Shown: positions 25,008-34,681, counted from the stretch's first letter. The stretch: 64,000 bases of DNA from Cellvibrio japonicus Ueda107 (GCF_000019225.1 NC_010995.1:3914501-3978500), one strand, 5' to 3'. The notes: a model not told the origin generated them from the sequence alone. Made by a program: numbers and translations.

Positions 25008-26228
25008 TCATCGCAGGTAAAAATCCTGCGGCGGCAGGTAGTTTTCGAGCAGGTCGATGCCAATCATGGGTTCCTGGCTGACCAGGGTGAGCGTTTGGAC
25101 CAGGCGCTTGAGTTGCTCTACGTTTTCTTCCCAGTAGAGCATTTCCAGCAACTGCCAGGCATCGGCAGTGAAATCAAATTCAATACCATGCCCAAGTTCA
25201 TGAATAAAGAAGCGCACGAGATCGCGCACATCATCGCGCCGCTCCTGCAAACCCGGCAACAGCAAGTCAGCTGCATTATCGGCAAGCCAGGCTACCATAC
25301 CCGGCGCACCCACCGCTTCGCGGCGGCTGAGGCTGAATAACAGGCGCACATCGCCCTGGGGATCGCCGGAATAGCGGCGGCGGCGCGCCACATAATCGCG
25401 CACCACCGCAAACCCCTGCTCACTGAGCGCATCCAGGTTGCGCAGAAACAAAGTACCGCCTTTGGCATAGGTATAGAGCGACTGGAGAATACTCAGCACT
25501 GCGGCGTCCTGCCATTCGCGGCAATCGGACTCAATGAAAGGCACTATATCGCTAAAGCGCTGGCAGTGGAGGCTGCGCGCCGCGATCACTTTCCCCGTGC
25601 CCTTATCACCGCGGATAACAACCGGAACATTGAGATGCGCCAGCTTTTCGATACGCTGATCCAGTTGGCGCAGCACCCTACTGTTACCAATCCAGTAAGC
25701 CTGGTCGCCATAAACGTAGATGGCGCGATAGCGGGTTTGATAGCGCTTGATAGTGCGCACTATTTCATCCGCTACCGCCTGTAAACCTTGGCTCAGCCGC
25801 GCATCCAGCGCAGCATCACCGACATGTGAGTAGTCTGTCCGTGGTTGCGCGAGCAAATAGCCCAAACGCTGTTGCTGGTAATCCACAGGTAGCGTCATTG
25901 CACGACACACATCCAGGCTGTTATCGGGCACACACATCAGATCCTGTGATGAGATGATGAACTCCTCAACCCGCCCGGCCGCTGCAATCTGGATATACTG
26001 GTCATCATTCACCAACACCAGATGGCGATATCCCTGGTGGGTGACACAGCGCAGGGTGACCGCGAGGGTCGCCAGGCCCAAACGCTCCGCCCCGGAGCGC
26101 AGCACAATTTTGGTCAGTGCAATAAAACTTTTATTGACCGGAACCCAACGTGCGCCAGCCTGGTTCAAGGTGTGAACAGCCTTGGCTACCGGTTTATGAC
26201 CAGCAGAAGAGTAAAACGCAGAGCCCAT
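25008..26228 (-). CDS. Degenerate AAA+ (sigma54-activator-like) protein
   Basis: This protein of about 406 residues has an N-terminal domain of about 170 residues (VpsR-like in feel, not firmly assigned) and a C-terminal AAA+ domain related to NtrC-type activators. The Walker A survives (RGDKGTGK), but the usual Walker B LFLDE is replaced by LFLRN, there is no GAFTGA loop, and no C-terminal Fis-type helix-turn-helix follows (the protein ends at DFYLR). It therefore should not activate sigma54 in the normal way or hydrolyse ATP well; a scaffold, a nucleotide or second-messenger sensor, or a partner of the neighbouring kinase is more likely. It is divergently transcribed from the FHA-kinase pair. 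The start may be the ATG at 26228 or the GTG at 26240. Confidence 0.7.
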   Translation of the reverse strand: MGSAFYSSAGHKPVAKAVHTLNQAGARWVPVNKSFIALTKIVLRSGAERLGLATLAVTLRCVTHQGYRHLVLVNDDQYIQIAAAGRVEEFIISSQDLMCVPDNSLDVCRAMTLPVDYQQQRLGYLLAQPRTDYSHVGDAALDARLSQGLQAVADEIVRTIKRYQTRYRAIYVYGDQAYWIGNSRVLRQLDQRIEKLAHLNVPVVIRGDKGTGKVIAARSLHCQRFSDIVPFIESDCREWQDAAVLSILQSLYTYAKGGTLFLRNLDALSEQGFAVVRDYVARRRRYSGDPQGDVRLLFSLSRREAVGAPGMVAWLADNAADLLLPGLQERRDDVRDLVRFFIHELGHGIEFDFTADAWQLLEMLYWEENVEQLKRLVQTLTLVSQEPMIGIDLLENYLPPQDFYLR

Positions 26229-26421
26229 GGATATAACCACCGCTTAATCCAAACCATCCAACGGGTGAATCCCGACGCAACCTATGGCAATCTATAAGCC
26301 GCCCGCGCCCTTGCCCATTACAGTGAATTACACGGCAGGCAAAATGAACTTATGGCAAGGCACGAGAAGGATCCGCTGCGCTGCACAATTAACAAGAACA
26401 TCTGCTGATTACGGATACTTC

Positions 26422-27417
26422 ATGGCTTATTTACTGGATCTAGCAAGCAACCGGCTTTTCCCCCTTGCCGCTCACCACACTTTTGGGCGTCTCGCTGCCA
26501 GTGTGGATACCTGCATTGACAGACCCTATGTATCCAAACTGCATGCCGCCATTGAATGGAACGGTAGCCACTGGCAAATCAAACACCTGGGATTAAACGG
26601 TACCTGGGTCAATGGTGTTGCGATTAACCAGGGGGAAACCCATCCCTTAAACCAGGGCGACATCATCCATATCGCCGAGCAAAGCGATCCCGGATTTGAA
26701 GTACGCGACCTCAACCCACCCATGGATATGCTCTGGCCATTAGACCAGTCCGAAGACCAGGCACAGCCAATGCCGCTGGTGCGCTACCACCTGCTGCCAG
26801 ACACCCACCACCCTGAATTAGCGGTTTACTTCGACGAAATAGACCAGCAGTGGTACCGGGAACAGATCGACCGCGATGACCCGCGTATTCCGCTTGCCAA
26901 TGGCGATTTGCTCGAATTCAACAACAGCCAGTGGCAATTTATCAGCGCCCAGATCTATGGGCCTACGGAAGCGCGCCTGCATACCACACGCCAGCTGGGC
27001 GATTATGATTTTGTCTTTACCCTGAGCCTGGATGAAGAGACGACCGAACTGGCCCTGCACCTGGGTTCACAGGTGATCGATTTGGGCGTGCGCACCCACC
27101 ACTATCTGCTGCTGCAACTCGCTCGCCACCGCGTGGAGGACGCCGAACGCGGACTGGACAGCAAAACCCGCGGCTGGGTCTATGCCGATACCCTGGCCTC
27201 GGAACTAGGCCTGGATGGCACCCACATGAACATCCAGATTTTCCGCGCACGCAAGCAAATGGCCGACAGCCTGCCCCAGGTTCCGCTGCAACAGGGGCTG
27301 CTCGAACGGCGCGGCGGCAAGATTCGTTTTGGCTGTGACCGCTTTAAAATCTACAAAGGTGAGAAACTCACGCTAGAATCTCCGCCTGTCAGCCATACAA
27401 CCCCCACCAATGCATGA
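26422..27417 (+). CDS. FHA-domain protein with C-terminal winged-helix-like domain
   Basis: This 331-residue cytoplasmic protein has an N-terminal FHA domain (about 15-90) with the expected landmarks GRLAASVD, SKLHAAI and LGLNGTWVNG, which bind phosphothreonine. The middle (about 100-240) is unassigned. The C-terminus (about 250-325, WVYADTLASELG, NIQIFRARKQM, ERRGGKIRFG) looks like a winged helix of the OmpR kind. An ATG at 26422 gives the natural FHA start; the frame is open back to 26284. Its stop overlaps the kinase start by 4 bases (ATGA), so the two are translationally coupled and the FHA domain is the likely reader of that kinase's product. Confidence 0.82.
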   Translation: MAYLLDLASNRLFPLAAHHTFGRLAASVDTCIDRPYVSKLHAAIEWNGSHWQIKHLGLNGTWVNGVAINQGETHPLNQGDIIHIAEQSDPGFEVRDLNPPMDMLWPLDQSEDQAQPMPLVRYHLLPDTHHPELAVYFDEIDQQWYREQIDRDDPRIPLANGDLLEFNNSQWQFISAQIYGPTEARLHTTRQLGDYDFVFTLSLDEETTELALHLGSQVIDLGVRTHHYLLLQLARHRVEDAERGLDSKTRGWVYADTLASELGLDGTHMNIQIFRARKQMADSLPQVPLQQGLLERRGGKIRFGCDRFKIYKGEKLTLESPPVSHTTPTNA

Positions 27418-30092
27418 ACAGCTATAGCGCCAGCAATGCCCAACCCAGCCATATAGGCCACTATGAAATAGGCGCCACCCTTGGTCGTGGTGGTATGGGG
27501 TTGGTGTACCTGGCGCGCGATACCCGGCTGGGCCGGCAAGTTGCCATCAAATGCCTGCGCACCGACCTGTTCGAAGAGCATTACCGCGAGCGTTTCAAGC
27601 GCGAGGCGATGCTGCTCGCCAAGCTCAACCATCCACACATCGTGCAAATCTACGACTTTGTGGAATCACCCGACCAGCTGGCACTGGTGATGGAGTATGT
27701 CGACGGGCAAAACCTGCAAAAGCAATTGCGCGAGCAACTGGTGCCCTTTAGCCAGCGCCTGCAATGGCTGACCCAAATCGCCCAGGGCTTAGCCATCGCC
27801 CACGACGCGGGGATTATTCACCGCGACCTCAAGCCGGAAAATATCCTGATCAATAAGCGTGGCGATGCCAAAATCTCCGACCTGGGCATTGCCAAATCAC
27901 AGGACTACAACGCCACCCTGACCGATCACGTTGCCGGCAGCTATTGCTCCATGTCGCCCGAACAGGCGATGGGAGAATCGATTAGTTTCAAAAGCGACCT
28001 GTTTTCGCTGGGTATCCTGGCTTACCAATTGCTGTGCGGCGCCCATCCCTTTGGCGACACCAGCAATAAACTGCAGGTTATGCAGCGGATTATTTCCCAT
28101 CCACCGGTTCCACCCACCAAACACAACCCGGACCTTGCACCGGATATCATCAACCTGCTCGGACAATTGCTCAGCAAAAACCCTGACAACCGCCCGGATA
28201 ACACCCACTGGGTTGCGGCGCAATTTGAACAATTAAATAAACAACACCAGGAACAACCGCTTACCCTGGACGATACCCTGGCTCTCACAGCACCGGCTCT
28301 CGCAGTACCAACCTCGGGAACCGGCTATACCCGCAGTCCTTTGCGCAATACCCAGGAACATCCGACATTTGATACGGTCTACATCAACCAGGCAGCGCTC
28401 AAACCCGGCCTTGGCTCACGCCTGAAAACCTACTGCAAAGCCAATGCAGCCAGCCTCTCCATGCTGGGGTTGGCACTGGTATTGGTCGGGGCCATCACCG
28501 CCTGGCAATTGCAGCCAAAACCACCCCAATATGTCGCGGTTATTCCACCGACATTAAGCGCAGACGGTATGCAGGAATCGCAGCAAGAGCTGGTAAAAGG
28601 CGCGGTGTATGATGCGATCCAGCAGAGTGTGATTCAGTTAGATGGGTATTATCTGATCCCGCGCATTGAAGTTGCCGACGTAAATGGCGACCTCCTGGCA
28701 GTACAAAAAGCAACAGCAGCCGACGAGCTGATTACCGCCGATATCCGTTGTCAGATTGATGCTTGTTCCATCAACCTTTCGCGCTTAAGCCCGGAATCTG
28801 GAAGTGAGCAAACACGCCTCAAAGTGGAGGACACAAAAAGTTTCGACGTACTGACCGAAGACTATTTGTGGATTGCCAATGCTGTTCAAAAAAACATAGG
28901 ATGGTTCTATTCAGCAGGCGACATCTCCAGCTACACCCAGACGCAGAACCAAGACTACCGGGGGTTTCTGGAAGTATCTCAAGAATATGTGCTTCAGGGG
29001 GCATCTGATAACTTGCTGGAAAAACTGGAACAGGTTGGTAACCGTAAATCCCTGGAGGAGATAAGTACTCTCTATCGGGACATTGCCCTGGATTTACATT
29101 ACGAAAATACCGAGGCCATCTACATAGAAAAGCTGACACGCTTCCTCAATGACAATACACAGAATCCCACACAAATACCGGCCCTAATCAATCAGTATTA
29201 CTTGCAGCTAGCCGAGCAGCGTTTTAACGATGCAGACAACACGATTGCATCCATTTATGCTCGACAGACCGATGACGCGCTACAACTATTCCTCAAAGCC
29301 AACCTATACCAGGCCAAAAATGATTATCAGAAAGCAATTGAAACTTATCGCATTCTTGTGAAGCTCAAACCGACTGCCATCAATTACCAAAACCTGGCGA
29401 TTGCCTACTGGTACTCAGGTAAACTCGACAGCGCCAAAACCAACCTGACCAAAGCCCTTTCACTCTCCCCATTGTCTTACAAAGCTAACCAGATCCGCGG
29501 AGCTATTGCCCTTTCAGAGGGTGATACGCAAAGTGCCATTGTCTCGTTTGGCAAGATTACGGATAAGCGCAAAAATCCCACCGACATTAGCAACCTGGGA
29601 ATTGCCCACCTACTGGCCGGCAATCTGGACGCCGCTGCTTTGTACCTGGCACAAGCGCACCAACTGGCTCCCAATAATATCGTAATTTTGTTGAACTGGG
29701 CTGACGCGGAAAACCTGCGAGGAGAAAAGCAGCAAGCTACCGAAAAATACCTGGCTATCACTACACGGGTTAATGCCGATACACTGGACGCTAATGAATT
29801 GCGTAGCAAGGTACTCGCTCATGCCCATTTGGGTGAATTTTCGGATGCTATACGATTATTAAAACAATTGCAGAAACTTGATCAACAAAATATAGACACC
29901 CTCTATACAGCCACAATTGTCTATACCCTTGCCAATGAAGAAATCTCCGCACTAACCAATATTGAAGAGGCATTGGATAAAAAGCTCAACGCCAAGTGGT
30001 TTGATATTCCCTGGTTTGACTCGCTATGCGACCAACCCAAATTTATTAGTCTGATGAAAAACAACGGGGCACCTCAACGGTGCCCCATTTGA
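27414..30092 (+). CDS. Membrane Ser/Thr protein kinase with extracytoplasmic TPR region
   Basis: This 892-residue PknB-type kinase has its kinase domain at about 17-275: Gly loop GRGGMG (24-29), ATP Lys K46, catalytic HRDLKPEN with D138, metal-binding DLG at 156-158 in place of the usual DFG, and an APE-like SPEQ. One membrane segment lies at about 346-366 (LSMLGLALVLVGAITAWQL). The remaining 520 residues are outside the cytoplasm and contain tetratricopeptide-like repeats (NYQNLAIAYWYSGKLDSA, ISNLGIAHLLAGNLDAAALY). It probably senses an envelope signal and phosphorylates the coupled FHA protein. The rest is inference: the substrate and signal are unknown. Confidence 0.9.
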   Translation: MNSYSASNAQPSHIGHYEIGATLGRGGMGLVYLARDTRLGRQVAIKCLRTDLFEEHYRERFKREAMLLAKLNHPHIVQIYDFVESPDQLALVMEYVDGQNLQKQLREQLVPFSQRLQWLTQIAQGLAIAHDAGIIHRDLKPENILINKRGDAKISDLGIAKSQDYNATLTDHVAGSYCSMSPEQAMGESISFKSDLFSLGILAYQLLCGAHPFGDTSNKLQVMQRIISHPPVPPTKHNPDLAPDIINLLGQLLSKNPDNRPDNTHWVAAQFEQLNKQHQEQPLTLDDTLALTAPALAVPTSGTGYTRSPLRNTQEHPTFDTVYINQAALKPGLGSRLKTYCKANAASLSMLGLALVLVGAITAWQLQPKPPQYVAVIPPTLSADGMQESQQELVKGAVYDAIQQSVIQLDGYYLIPRIEVADVNGDLLAVQKATAADELITADIRCQIDACSINLSRLSPESGSEQTRLKVEDTKSFDVLTEDYLWIANAVQKNIGWFYSAGDISSYTQTQNQDYRGFLEVSQEYVLQGASDNLLEKLEQVGNRKSLEEISTLYRDIALDLHYENTEAIYIEKLTRFLNDNTQNPTQIPALINQYYLQLAEQRFNDADNTIASIYARQTDDALQLFLKANLYQAKNDYQKAIETYRILVKLKPTAINYQNLAIAYWYSGKLDSAKTNLTKALSLSPLSYKANQIRGAIALSEGDTQSAIVSFGKITDKRKNPTDISNLGIAHLLAGNLDAAALYLAQAHQLAPNNIVILLNWADAENLRGEKQQATEKYLAITTRVNADTLDANELRSKVLAHAHLGEFSDAIRLLKQLQKLDQQNIDTLYTATIVYTLANEEISALTNIEEALDKKLNAKWFDIPWFDSLCDQPKFISLMKNNGAPQRCPI
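30066..30089 (+). terminator. Possible terminator overlapping the kinase stop
   Basis: The perfect 8-bp stem GGGGCACC/GGTGCCCC has a 5-base loop and is followed by ATTTGATG. It overlaps the last codons of the kinase gene and faces a convergent gene. The T run is poor, so the call is tentative. Confidence 0.45.
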
Positions 30093-30127
30093 TGATCCGT
30101 AAAGGATCGCTACTAATGAGCGAACTG

Positions 30128-30712
30128 TTAACGCGGACGAGTGATAATCACGCTCGGATCTTGCGACTCGTAAATCGACACCACACCCGTAGTAGCATCA
30201 GTGAATGAGGCTACAAAACCAAAGGGCACAGACTCGTAGGAATCCTGCAATGCATGGATATAAACGAGCATGCCAAAGCCATTATCAATGATGTCCAACA
30301 CGATATCGTTATTGGGATCCTCATCCTGCTGATCTGTAGCTACCCCACCAAGCGCAAAACGCCAAGTACCTCCAGCTTGCTCATCCTGTTCAATGGAAAT
30401 CACCAGCACTGCACGTTCCAGCTCACGCTCCAGAGCTGATTGGTTATCCGGAAAAGTCACCGTCAGGGAGGAAATATCCGTAGTGGTACCACGCTCAGCA
30501 AATATCCAATCACCGGGACCAATAGGGGTTGCCAGAGCAGGCTTCAAATTAAAGTAGCGAATAACCTGACCGCCCTGGGGCACATCAATAATCAAACTAT
30601 CACTGGGATCACCCAATTTCTTCTTGGACTTTTTCAAAACAAGCTTGGAGGTTTTGGGAGCCTTTTTGGTACTTGCTTTTTTTTCGCCAGCCTTCTTTTT
30701 GTCTGCTGCCAT
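30128..30712 (-). CDS. Unknown protein with Lys-rich N-terminal tail
   Basis: This 194-residue protein was not recognised. The first 35 residues are extremely basic (15 or more Lys, with AKKA-like blocks), with no signal peptide. The rest is acidic and beta-rich (DWIFAERGTTTDISSLTV, NDIVLDIIDNGFGMLVYIH). It lies downstream of the TonB receptor gene (127 bases) on the same strand and converges on the kinase gene. The tail resembles histone-like or nucleic-acid-binding tails, but the body has no DNA-binding signature. No function is claimed. Confidence 0.7.
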   Translation of the reverse strand: MAADKKKAGEKKASTKKAPKTSKLVLKKSKKKLGDPSDSLIIDVPQGGQVIRYFNLKPALATPIGPGDWIFAERGTTTDISSLTVTFPDNQSALERELERAVLVISIEQDEQAGGTWRFALGGVATDQQDEDPNNDIVLDIIDNGFGMLVYIHALQDSYESVPFGFVASFTDATTGVVSIYESQDPSVIITRPR

Positions 30713-30838
30713 AGTGACTATTCCTGTTACTAATGTGGGTAATGTTCCTGGTTATAAGCACTACACCCGTGTGATGACCAAACCACGGGTACAGGGCAGC
30801 AGGTTTCATCCCGGGAGCCTGCAGTAGTCGATGGGGGC

Positions 30839-33067
30839 TTAAAACTGGTAACGCGCAGAAACACCAACAGTGCGCGGGCGAGTGACATATTCAAACTGCC
30901 CTCTTTCACCGTAAAACTCATCGGTACGGATACCAGTAACGCCTCGCTCGTTAGCGATATTAGTCACGAATGCACCAAAGTGCCAATTACGCAGACTTAC
31001 ATTGATACGGGCATTGGCCGTGGTGTAAGCATCCAGGCGACTGTAATTGTAGAATTCGTCATTCAGCGCCGTATACACATCACCGATATGGCTCAGTTGC
31101 AGCGAGGCATCCAGCGCTGCTTCGCCAATGGGTTGCGCGTAGCTCACGCCGAGATTCCACTGCTGCTTCGGCGAGCCCGGCAAGCGATCACCGGAATAGG
31201 CATTTTCATAGCTACCGGTAATGGACTCCACAGTTTCTGTCAGCTCTGCCTCGGTAAAGGAATAGCCGAGATTGACGCTCCAGCGATCGCTGAGGATTGC
31301 CTTAGTTTCCAACTCCACACCCTGGCTGCGTGCATCACCGGCATTAACTGTGGCTCGGAAATCCTCGATATAGCTTTGTACCTGGATATCCTTCCAATCC
31401 ATATAGAACACTGCGGCATTTACCAGCAGGCGCTGGTTAAACCACGCGGTTTTGGTACCCAACTCATAATTGAGGGCGGTGTCAGGATCGTAAGCGGCAT
31501 AATCCTCTGCACCTGCCGGAACCAGGTTGGCCCCACCGCGACGATAACCTTCACTAACCAGGAAATAGGCCTGGTGCTGCTCGGTAAACCGGTAGCGCGT
31601 ACTGAATTTACCCAGGGTACCGGTTTGCACATCATCGCTGGCGCTGCAGTCGAGCGGAATTTCAGTCTCGCCCTCCTCCAGTGGAAACAAGGCGTAACAG
31701 GAGTCCAGCTTATCGTCATAGCGGAAATGGCGCGCCCCCAGCGTCACCTCCCATTGCGCGGTGAGGTCATAGGACAGTTCGCCGAAGGTTGAAAATTCTT
31801 TCAGTGTTTCTGACTGGGTCGCAATGTAGTCCAGATCCAGCGGGCGATTTTCCTCCCAAAAGTCAGCAAAGCCCGGCAGGAAATCCGCTATCAGCACATC
31901 CAGGTCATCCTGGCTGTAGAAACCGCCGATCAACCAGCGCAGGGGTTGATCGTTATCCGATGCCAAACGGATTTCCGCACTGTCTTTTTTCACCTCGACA
32001 TTACCGGCACCTACGCCAATAAAATCATCATAACTGGAGAAATAACCACTACCGGCGTCGTAATAGGATAGGAAAAGATCTGTCTGGTCAGAGGCCGTGA
32101 CAGTTTCATAATCGTATCGATTCACACTGGCGGTTAATGTGGCCGTGTCAAATTGATACTCGGCATCAATACCGTACAAATGCCATTTTCCCTCCATAAA
32201 TTGGGGGAAGCGATGGGAAGCCTGGTATTCATCGCCGGTAAACGCCTCATTGGCTGCCTGGCGATCATCCACATTCACTTTCTGGTAGTGATAACTACCC
32301 GCCAGGGAAAACGCATCCGTGGCCTGCCACAGGGCACTCAAGCGCACAGCTTCGGTTTTATCGTCATTGATGTCTTTTGTCGGCCCGGTCAAGGCATAGG
32401 GGTTATCGATAAAACCCTGGTTCTCTGTTTGGCTCAACAATAACCGCAGGCCAACAGTGTCGGTGAGCGGGCTGTTCACAACCAGGTCCGTATCGTAGTT
32501 CAGGTCATCACTTTCTGCCGTTTGGGAGATACCGGCACCCAGGCGTACATAGGATTGGCTCAGGTCAGGCTTGGCGGTGACATAGCGCACTAAACCGCCG
32601 GTGGAGGCATTGCCGTACAAGGTTCCCTGAGGTCCACGCAACACTTCTACCTGCTGTAAATCCTTGAGCGTAAATTGCGGCGGGACAAAAAAGCCCTGCA
32701 GCGGAATATTATCGACATAGGTGGCCACACTGCCGCCATCACCCCCAAAATCATTATCGCCAACCTCATCAAAACGCAGGCCGCGAATGGTAAGCGATGA
32801 GGGATTGCGAGAACCTGCATCCAATACCGTGAATCCGGGAACCTGCGCAGCAATATCCGACAGGTTATTGATTGCATCCAGGCGGGTAATCACGGTGACG
32901 GAACCAGCAACGTCCTGTAGTCGCTGGTCGCGCTTGGTGGCGGTAACAACCACTTCTTCCACCTCATTGGCCACAGCAGATGTGGCTATAGCCAACAGCG
33001 GAACCAGCAGGGCCAGGGGGCGCAGTGAATGAGAAAAGGGGTGGCGGTGTGATGGTATGGTGTTCAT
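30839..33067 (-). CDS. TonB-dependent outer membrane receptor
   Basis: This 742-residue receptor has a signal peptide ending SAVA, a TonB box region (EVEEVVVTATKRD), a plug domain (VPGFTVLDAG, LTIRGLRFDE, VEVLRGPQGTLYG) and a 22-strand barrel ending in the outer-membrane signature VSARYQF. It takes up a substrate across the outer membrane using TonB-ExbB-ExbD energy. The substrate cannot be read; the family (OMR/FecA-like without a regulatory N-terminal extension) includes sugar and siderophore receptors. It is preceded by an AraC regulator on the same strand with a 10-base gap, so the pair forms an operon and the regulator probably senses the same compound. Confidence 0.93.
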   Translation of the reverse strand: MNTIPSHRHPFSHSLRPLALLVPLLAIATSAVANEVEEVVVTATKRDQRLQDVAGSVTVITRLDAINNLSDIAAQVPGFTVLDAGSRNPSSLTIRGLRFDEVGDNDFGGDGGSVATYVDNIPLQGFFVPPQFTLKDLQQVEVLRGPQGTLYGNASTGGLVRYVTAKPDLSQSYVRLGAGISQTAESDDLNYDTDLVVNSPLTDTVGLRLLLSQTENQGFIDNPYALTGPTKDINDDKTEAVRLSALWQATDAFSLAGSYHYQKVNVDDRQAANEAFTGDEYQASHRFPQFMEGKWHLYGIDAEYQFDTATLTASVNRYDYETVTASDQTDLFLSYYDAGSGYFSSYDDFIGVGAGNVEVKKDSAEIRLASDNDQPLRWLIGGFYSQDDLDVLIADFLPGFADFWEENRPLDLDYIATQSETLKEFSTFGELSYDLTAQWEVTLGARHFRYDDKLDSCYALFPLEEGETEIPLDCSASDDVQTGTLGKFSTRYRFTEQHQAYFLVSEGYRRGGANLVPAGAEDYAAYDPDTALNYELGTKTAWFNQRLLVNAAVFYMDWKDIQVQSYIEDFRATVNAGDARSQGVELETKAILSDRWSVNLGYSFTEAELTETVESITGSYENAYSGDRLPGSPKQQWNLGVSYAQPIGEAALDASLQLSHIGDVYTALNDEFYNYSRLDAYTTANARINVSLRNWHFGAFVTNIANERGVTGIRTDEFYGERGQFEYVTRPRTVGVSARYQF

Positions 33068-33077
33068 AGGCGCTGTT

Positions 33078-34256
33078 TTAATGATCCGTTTGGCGTTGAC
33101 GGTATTCGCTGGGAGTCATCCCCACGAGCTTTTTGAAAAAGGTATTAAATACAGATTTGCTGTTAAAACCAACTTCCAAATAAATATCGGTAATAGTTTT
33201 AGCTTTGTTTTGCACATCGGCCAAGCGTTTTTTTGCCTCTTCGATACGATAGCCATTAATAAACTCATAAAAGTTATGGTTGAAGTGGCGATTGATCACC
33301 ATGGATAAATCCTTGGCGGGCATAGCCAGCGTTTCAGCGAGCATGTCCAATGTCAGGTCCGGCTCCAGATAGGGCTTTTGCGCACGCATGGTGCTGTCGA
33401 TCTTGTCGGCAAGCTCTGGATTGAGCAGTTTTTCCGGGCCCGGCTTTTTATTTGCCTCTTTTTGGCGCACCGCCTCGAAGTTGCTGAAATAGCGCATGCT
33501 GGTGAATACCAGGGTACACACCAGCATAAACAGGACGTAATAACCACTGAGGCCAATAAATTCAAAAATCCAGAGGTCGTAATGCTGGAAATCATAATTC
33601 ATGAATACACCAATTAATTTGGCAAGCCCCAGGATGGACTCCATGACCGTCACTACCAGAAAACCGATCACCAACAGGCGCAGCCAGACAATATCGACCT
33701 TTTCAATATTGGAGTGAGTGGCCTTGAGCAGGTCGCGGTATTTCACGATCAGTTGCAGGCAGGCGACGCAGTAGGCCACACGCAGCAATTTGCACAACAT
33801 ATCAACACTGATATAGGCCGGGCTGTAGACAAATATTTCGCGGTGAATCCAATCGAGGCGGATGGCGAGTGGATAGCGGTAGAAAGCCAATAGGATAAAC
33901 AGCAAAAACAACCCAACGGGCAATAGGTGCCAGGCATCGCGCGGACGCAGGTGGAAATCGCGAAACACCAGGGACTTCACATAGAAATACAAGAGCATGG
34001 CATCGACAAAGTAGGCCGAACCTCCGAGGAAATACACACTGCTCAAATGCGCACGTGCATGTAATTTGAATTCTGCTCCCCACTGCATCAACTCATGCAG
34101 GGGAATAAACGCATGCGCCACCAGAAAGGCGGCCAGAAAATAATTACTGGTGTTATTGGGTGGATTGGTAATCACCAGCAGGAGCGCAAAAAATATGCAC
34201 AGCATGGCTGTCATCAGCAAAATGACATCGTGAAAATTAAATACAACCTGATTCAT
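33078..34256 (-). CDS. AraC-family regulator with polytopic membrane sensor
   Basis: This 392-residue protein has an N-terminal half with about seven hydrophobic helices (ILLMTAMLCIFFALLLVI, YFLAAFLVAHAF, LLPVGLFLLFILLAFY and others). The C-terminal AraC domain has two helix-turn-helix units (LTLDMLAETLAMPAKDLSMV, TITDIYLEVGFNSKSVFNTF). This is a one-component membrane regulator, distinct in type from the two xylan-locus regulators, which have a periplasmic domain between two membrane segments. It lies immediately upstream of the TonB receptor gene and is likely its regulator. Confidence 0.88.
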   Translation of the reverse strand: MNQVVFNFHDVILLMTAMLCIFFALLLVITNPPNNTSNYFLAAFLVAHAFIPLHELMQWGAEFKLHARAHLSSVYFLGGSAYFVDAMLLYFYVKSLVFRDFHLRPRDAWHLLPVGLFLLFILLAFYRYPLAIRLDWIHREIFVYSPAYISVDMLCKLLRVAYCVACLQLIVKYRDLLKATHSNIEKVDIVWLRLLVIGFLVVTVMESILGLAKLIGVFMNYDFQHYDLWIFEFIGLSGYYVLFMLVCTLVFTSMRYFSNFEAVRQKEANKKPGPEKLLNPELADKIDSTMRAQKPYLEPDLTLDMLAETLAMPAKDLSMVINRHFNHNFYEFINGYRIEEAKKRLADVQNKAKTITDIYLEVGFNSKSVFNTFFKKLVGMTPSEYRQRQTDH

Positions 34257-34384
34257 CCCACGCCCCTTTATTCATTATTCTTTGGTGTTTTTATGATGGT
34301 TTTATGACCGCCGGCAACGGTTAGAGAACTAACTGGCAGCAGGATACTATAAGACTTACCCGCCATAGGCTACCGCTGCACCAT

Positions 34385-34611
34385 GATTTGGCCACAAGCC
34401 CGCGGAGGCCCGGGTTGCCTCACCTGCCCCTAACGGTGTATTCGTGCTTAGCCAAAACGCCACCGATATCACCGCCAATACCAACGTGCCCAATACCAGC
34501 ACTGGCAGACCATCACCAACAGCGTCTACCTCAGCCGGGCGGCAGGAACTGGCAATCTATGTGCGCCAGGGCGGTTGGAATATCAATTGGTGGCAGTTGA
34601 CCCGGCAGTAA
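34385..34611 (+). pseudogene. Decayed 3' end of a CBM6-containing enzyme gene
   Basis: Frame 1 from 34411 reads RVASPAPNGVFVLSQ, NATDITANTNVPNT and, after a garbled middle, AGRQELAIYVRQGGWNINWWQL before a stop at 34609. These are the landmarks of a CBM6 C-terminal half. The missing part QHWQTITNSVYLS is found in another frame of the same DNA (about 34490-34530), so two small deletions have shifted the frame out and back. A stop at 34384 cuts it upstream. No catalytic domain remains. The ending is like that of the GH5 protein at 38359 (EWNINWFEVK). It sits upstream of the beta-glucan unit and suggests a lost glycosidase gene. Confidence 0.7.
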
Positions 34612-34630
34612 CGGCGGGTTGGAAAAACAA

Positions 34631-34660
34631 AAAGCCGATGCGCTGGCATCGGCTTTTTGC
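34631..34660 (+). terminator. Terminator behind the CBM6 remnant
   Basis: AAAGCCGATG and CATCGGCTTT pair around a 6-base loop and are followed by TTGCTTTT. It is the surviving terminator of the lost enzyme gene and also faces the convergent toxin remnant. Confidence 0.85.
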
Positions 34661-34681
34661 TTTTAACGACAGGCGTTATAA

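Noticed and set aside
25008..26228. A classical sigma54-dependent activator
   Set aside because: The GAFTGA loop, Walker B acids and C-terminal helix-turn-helix are all missing.
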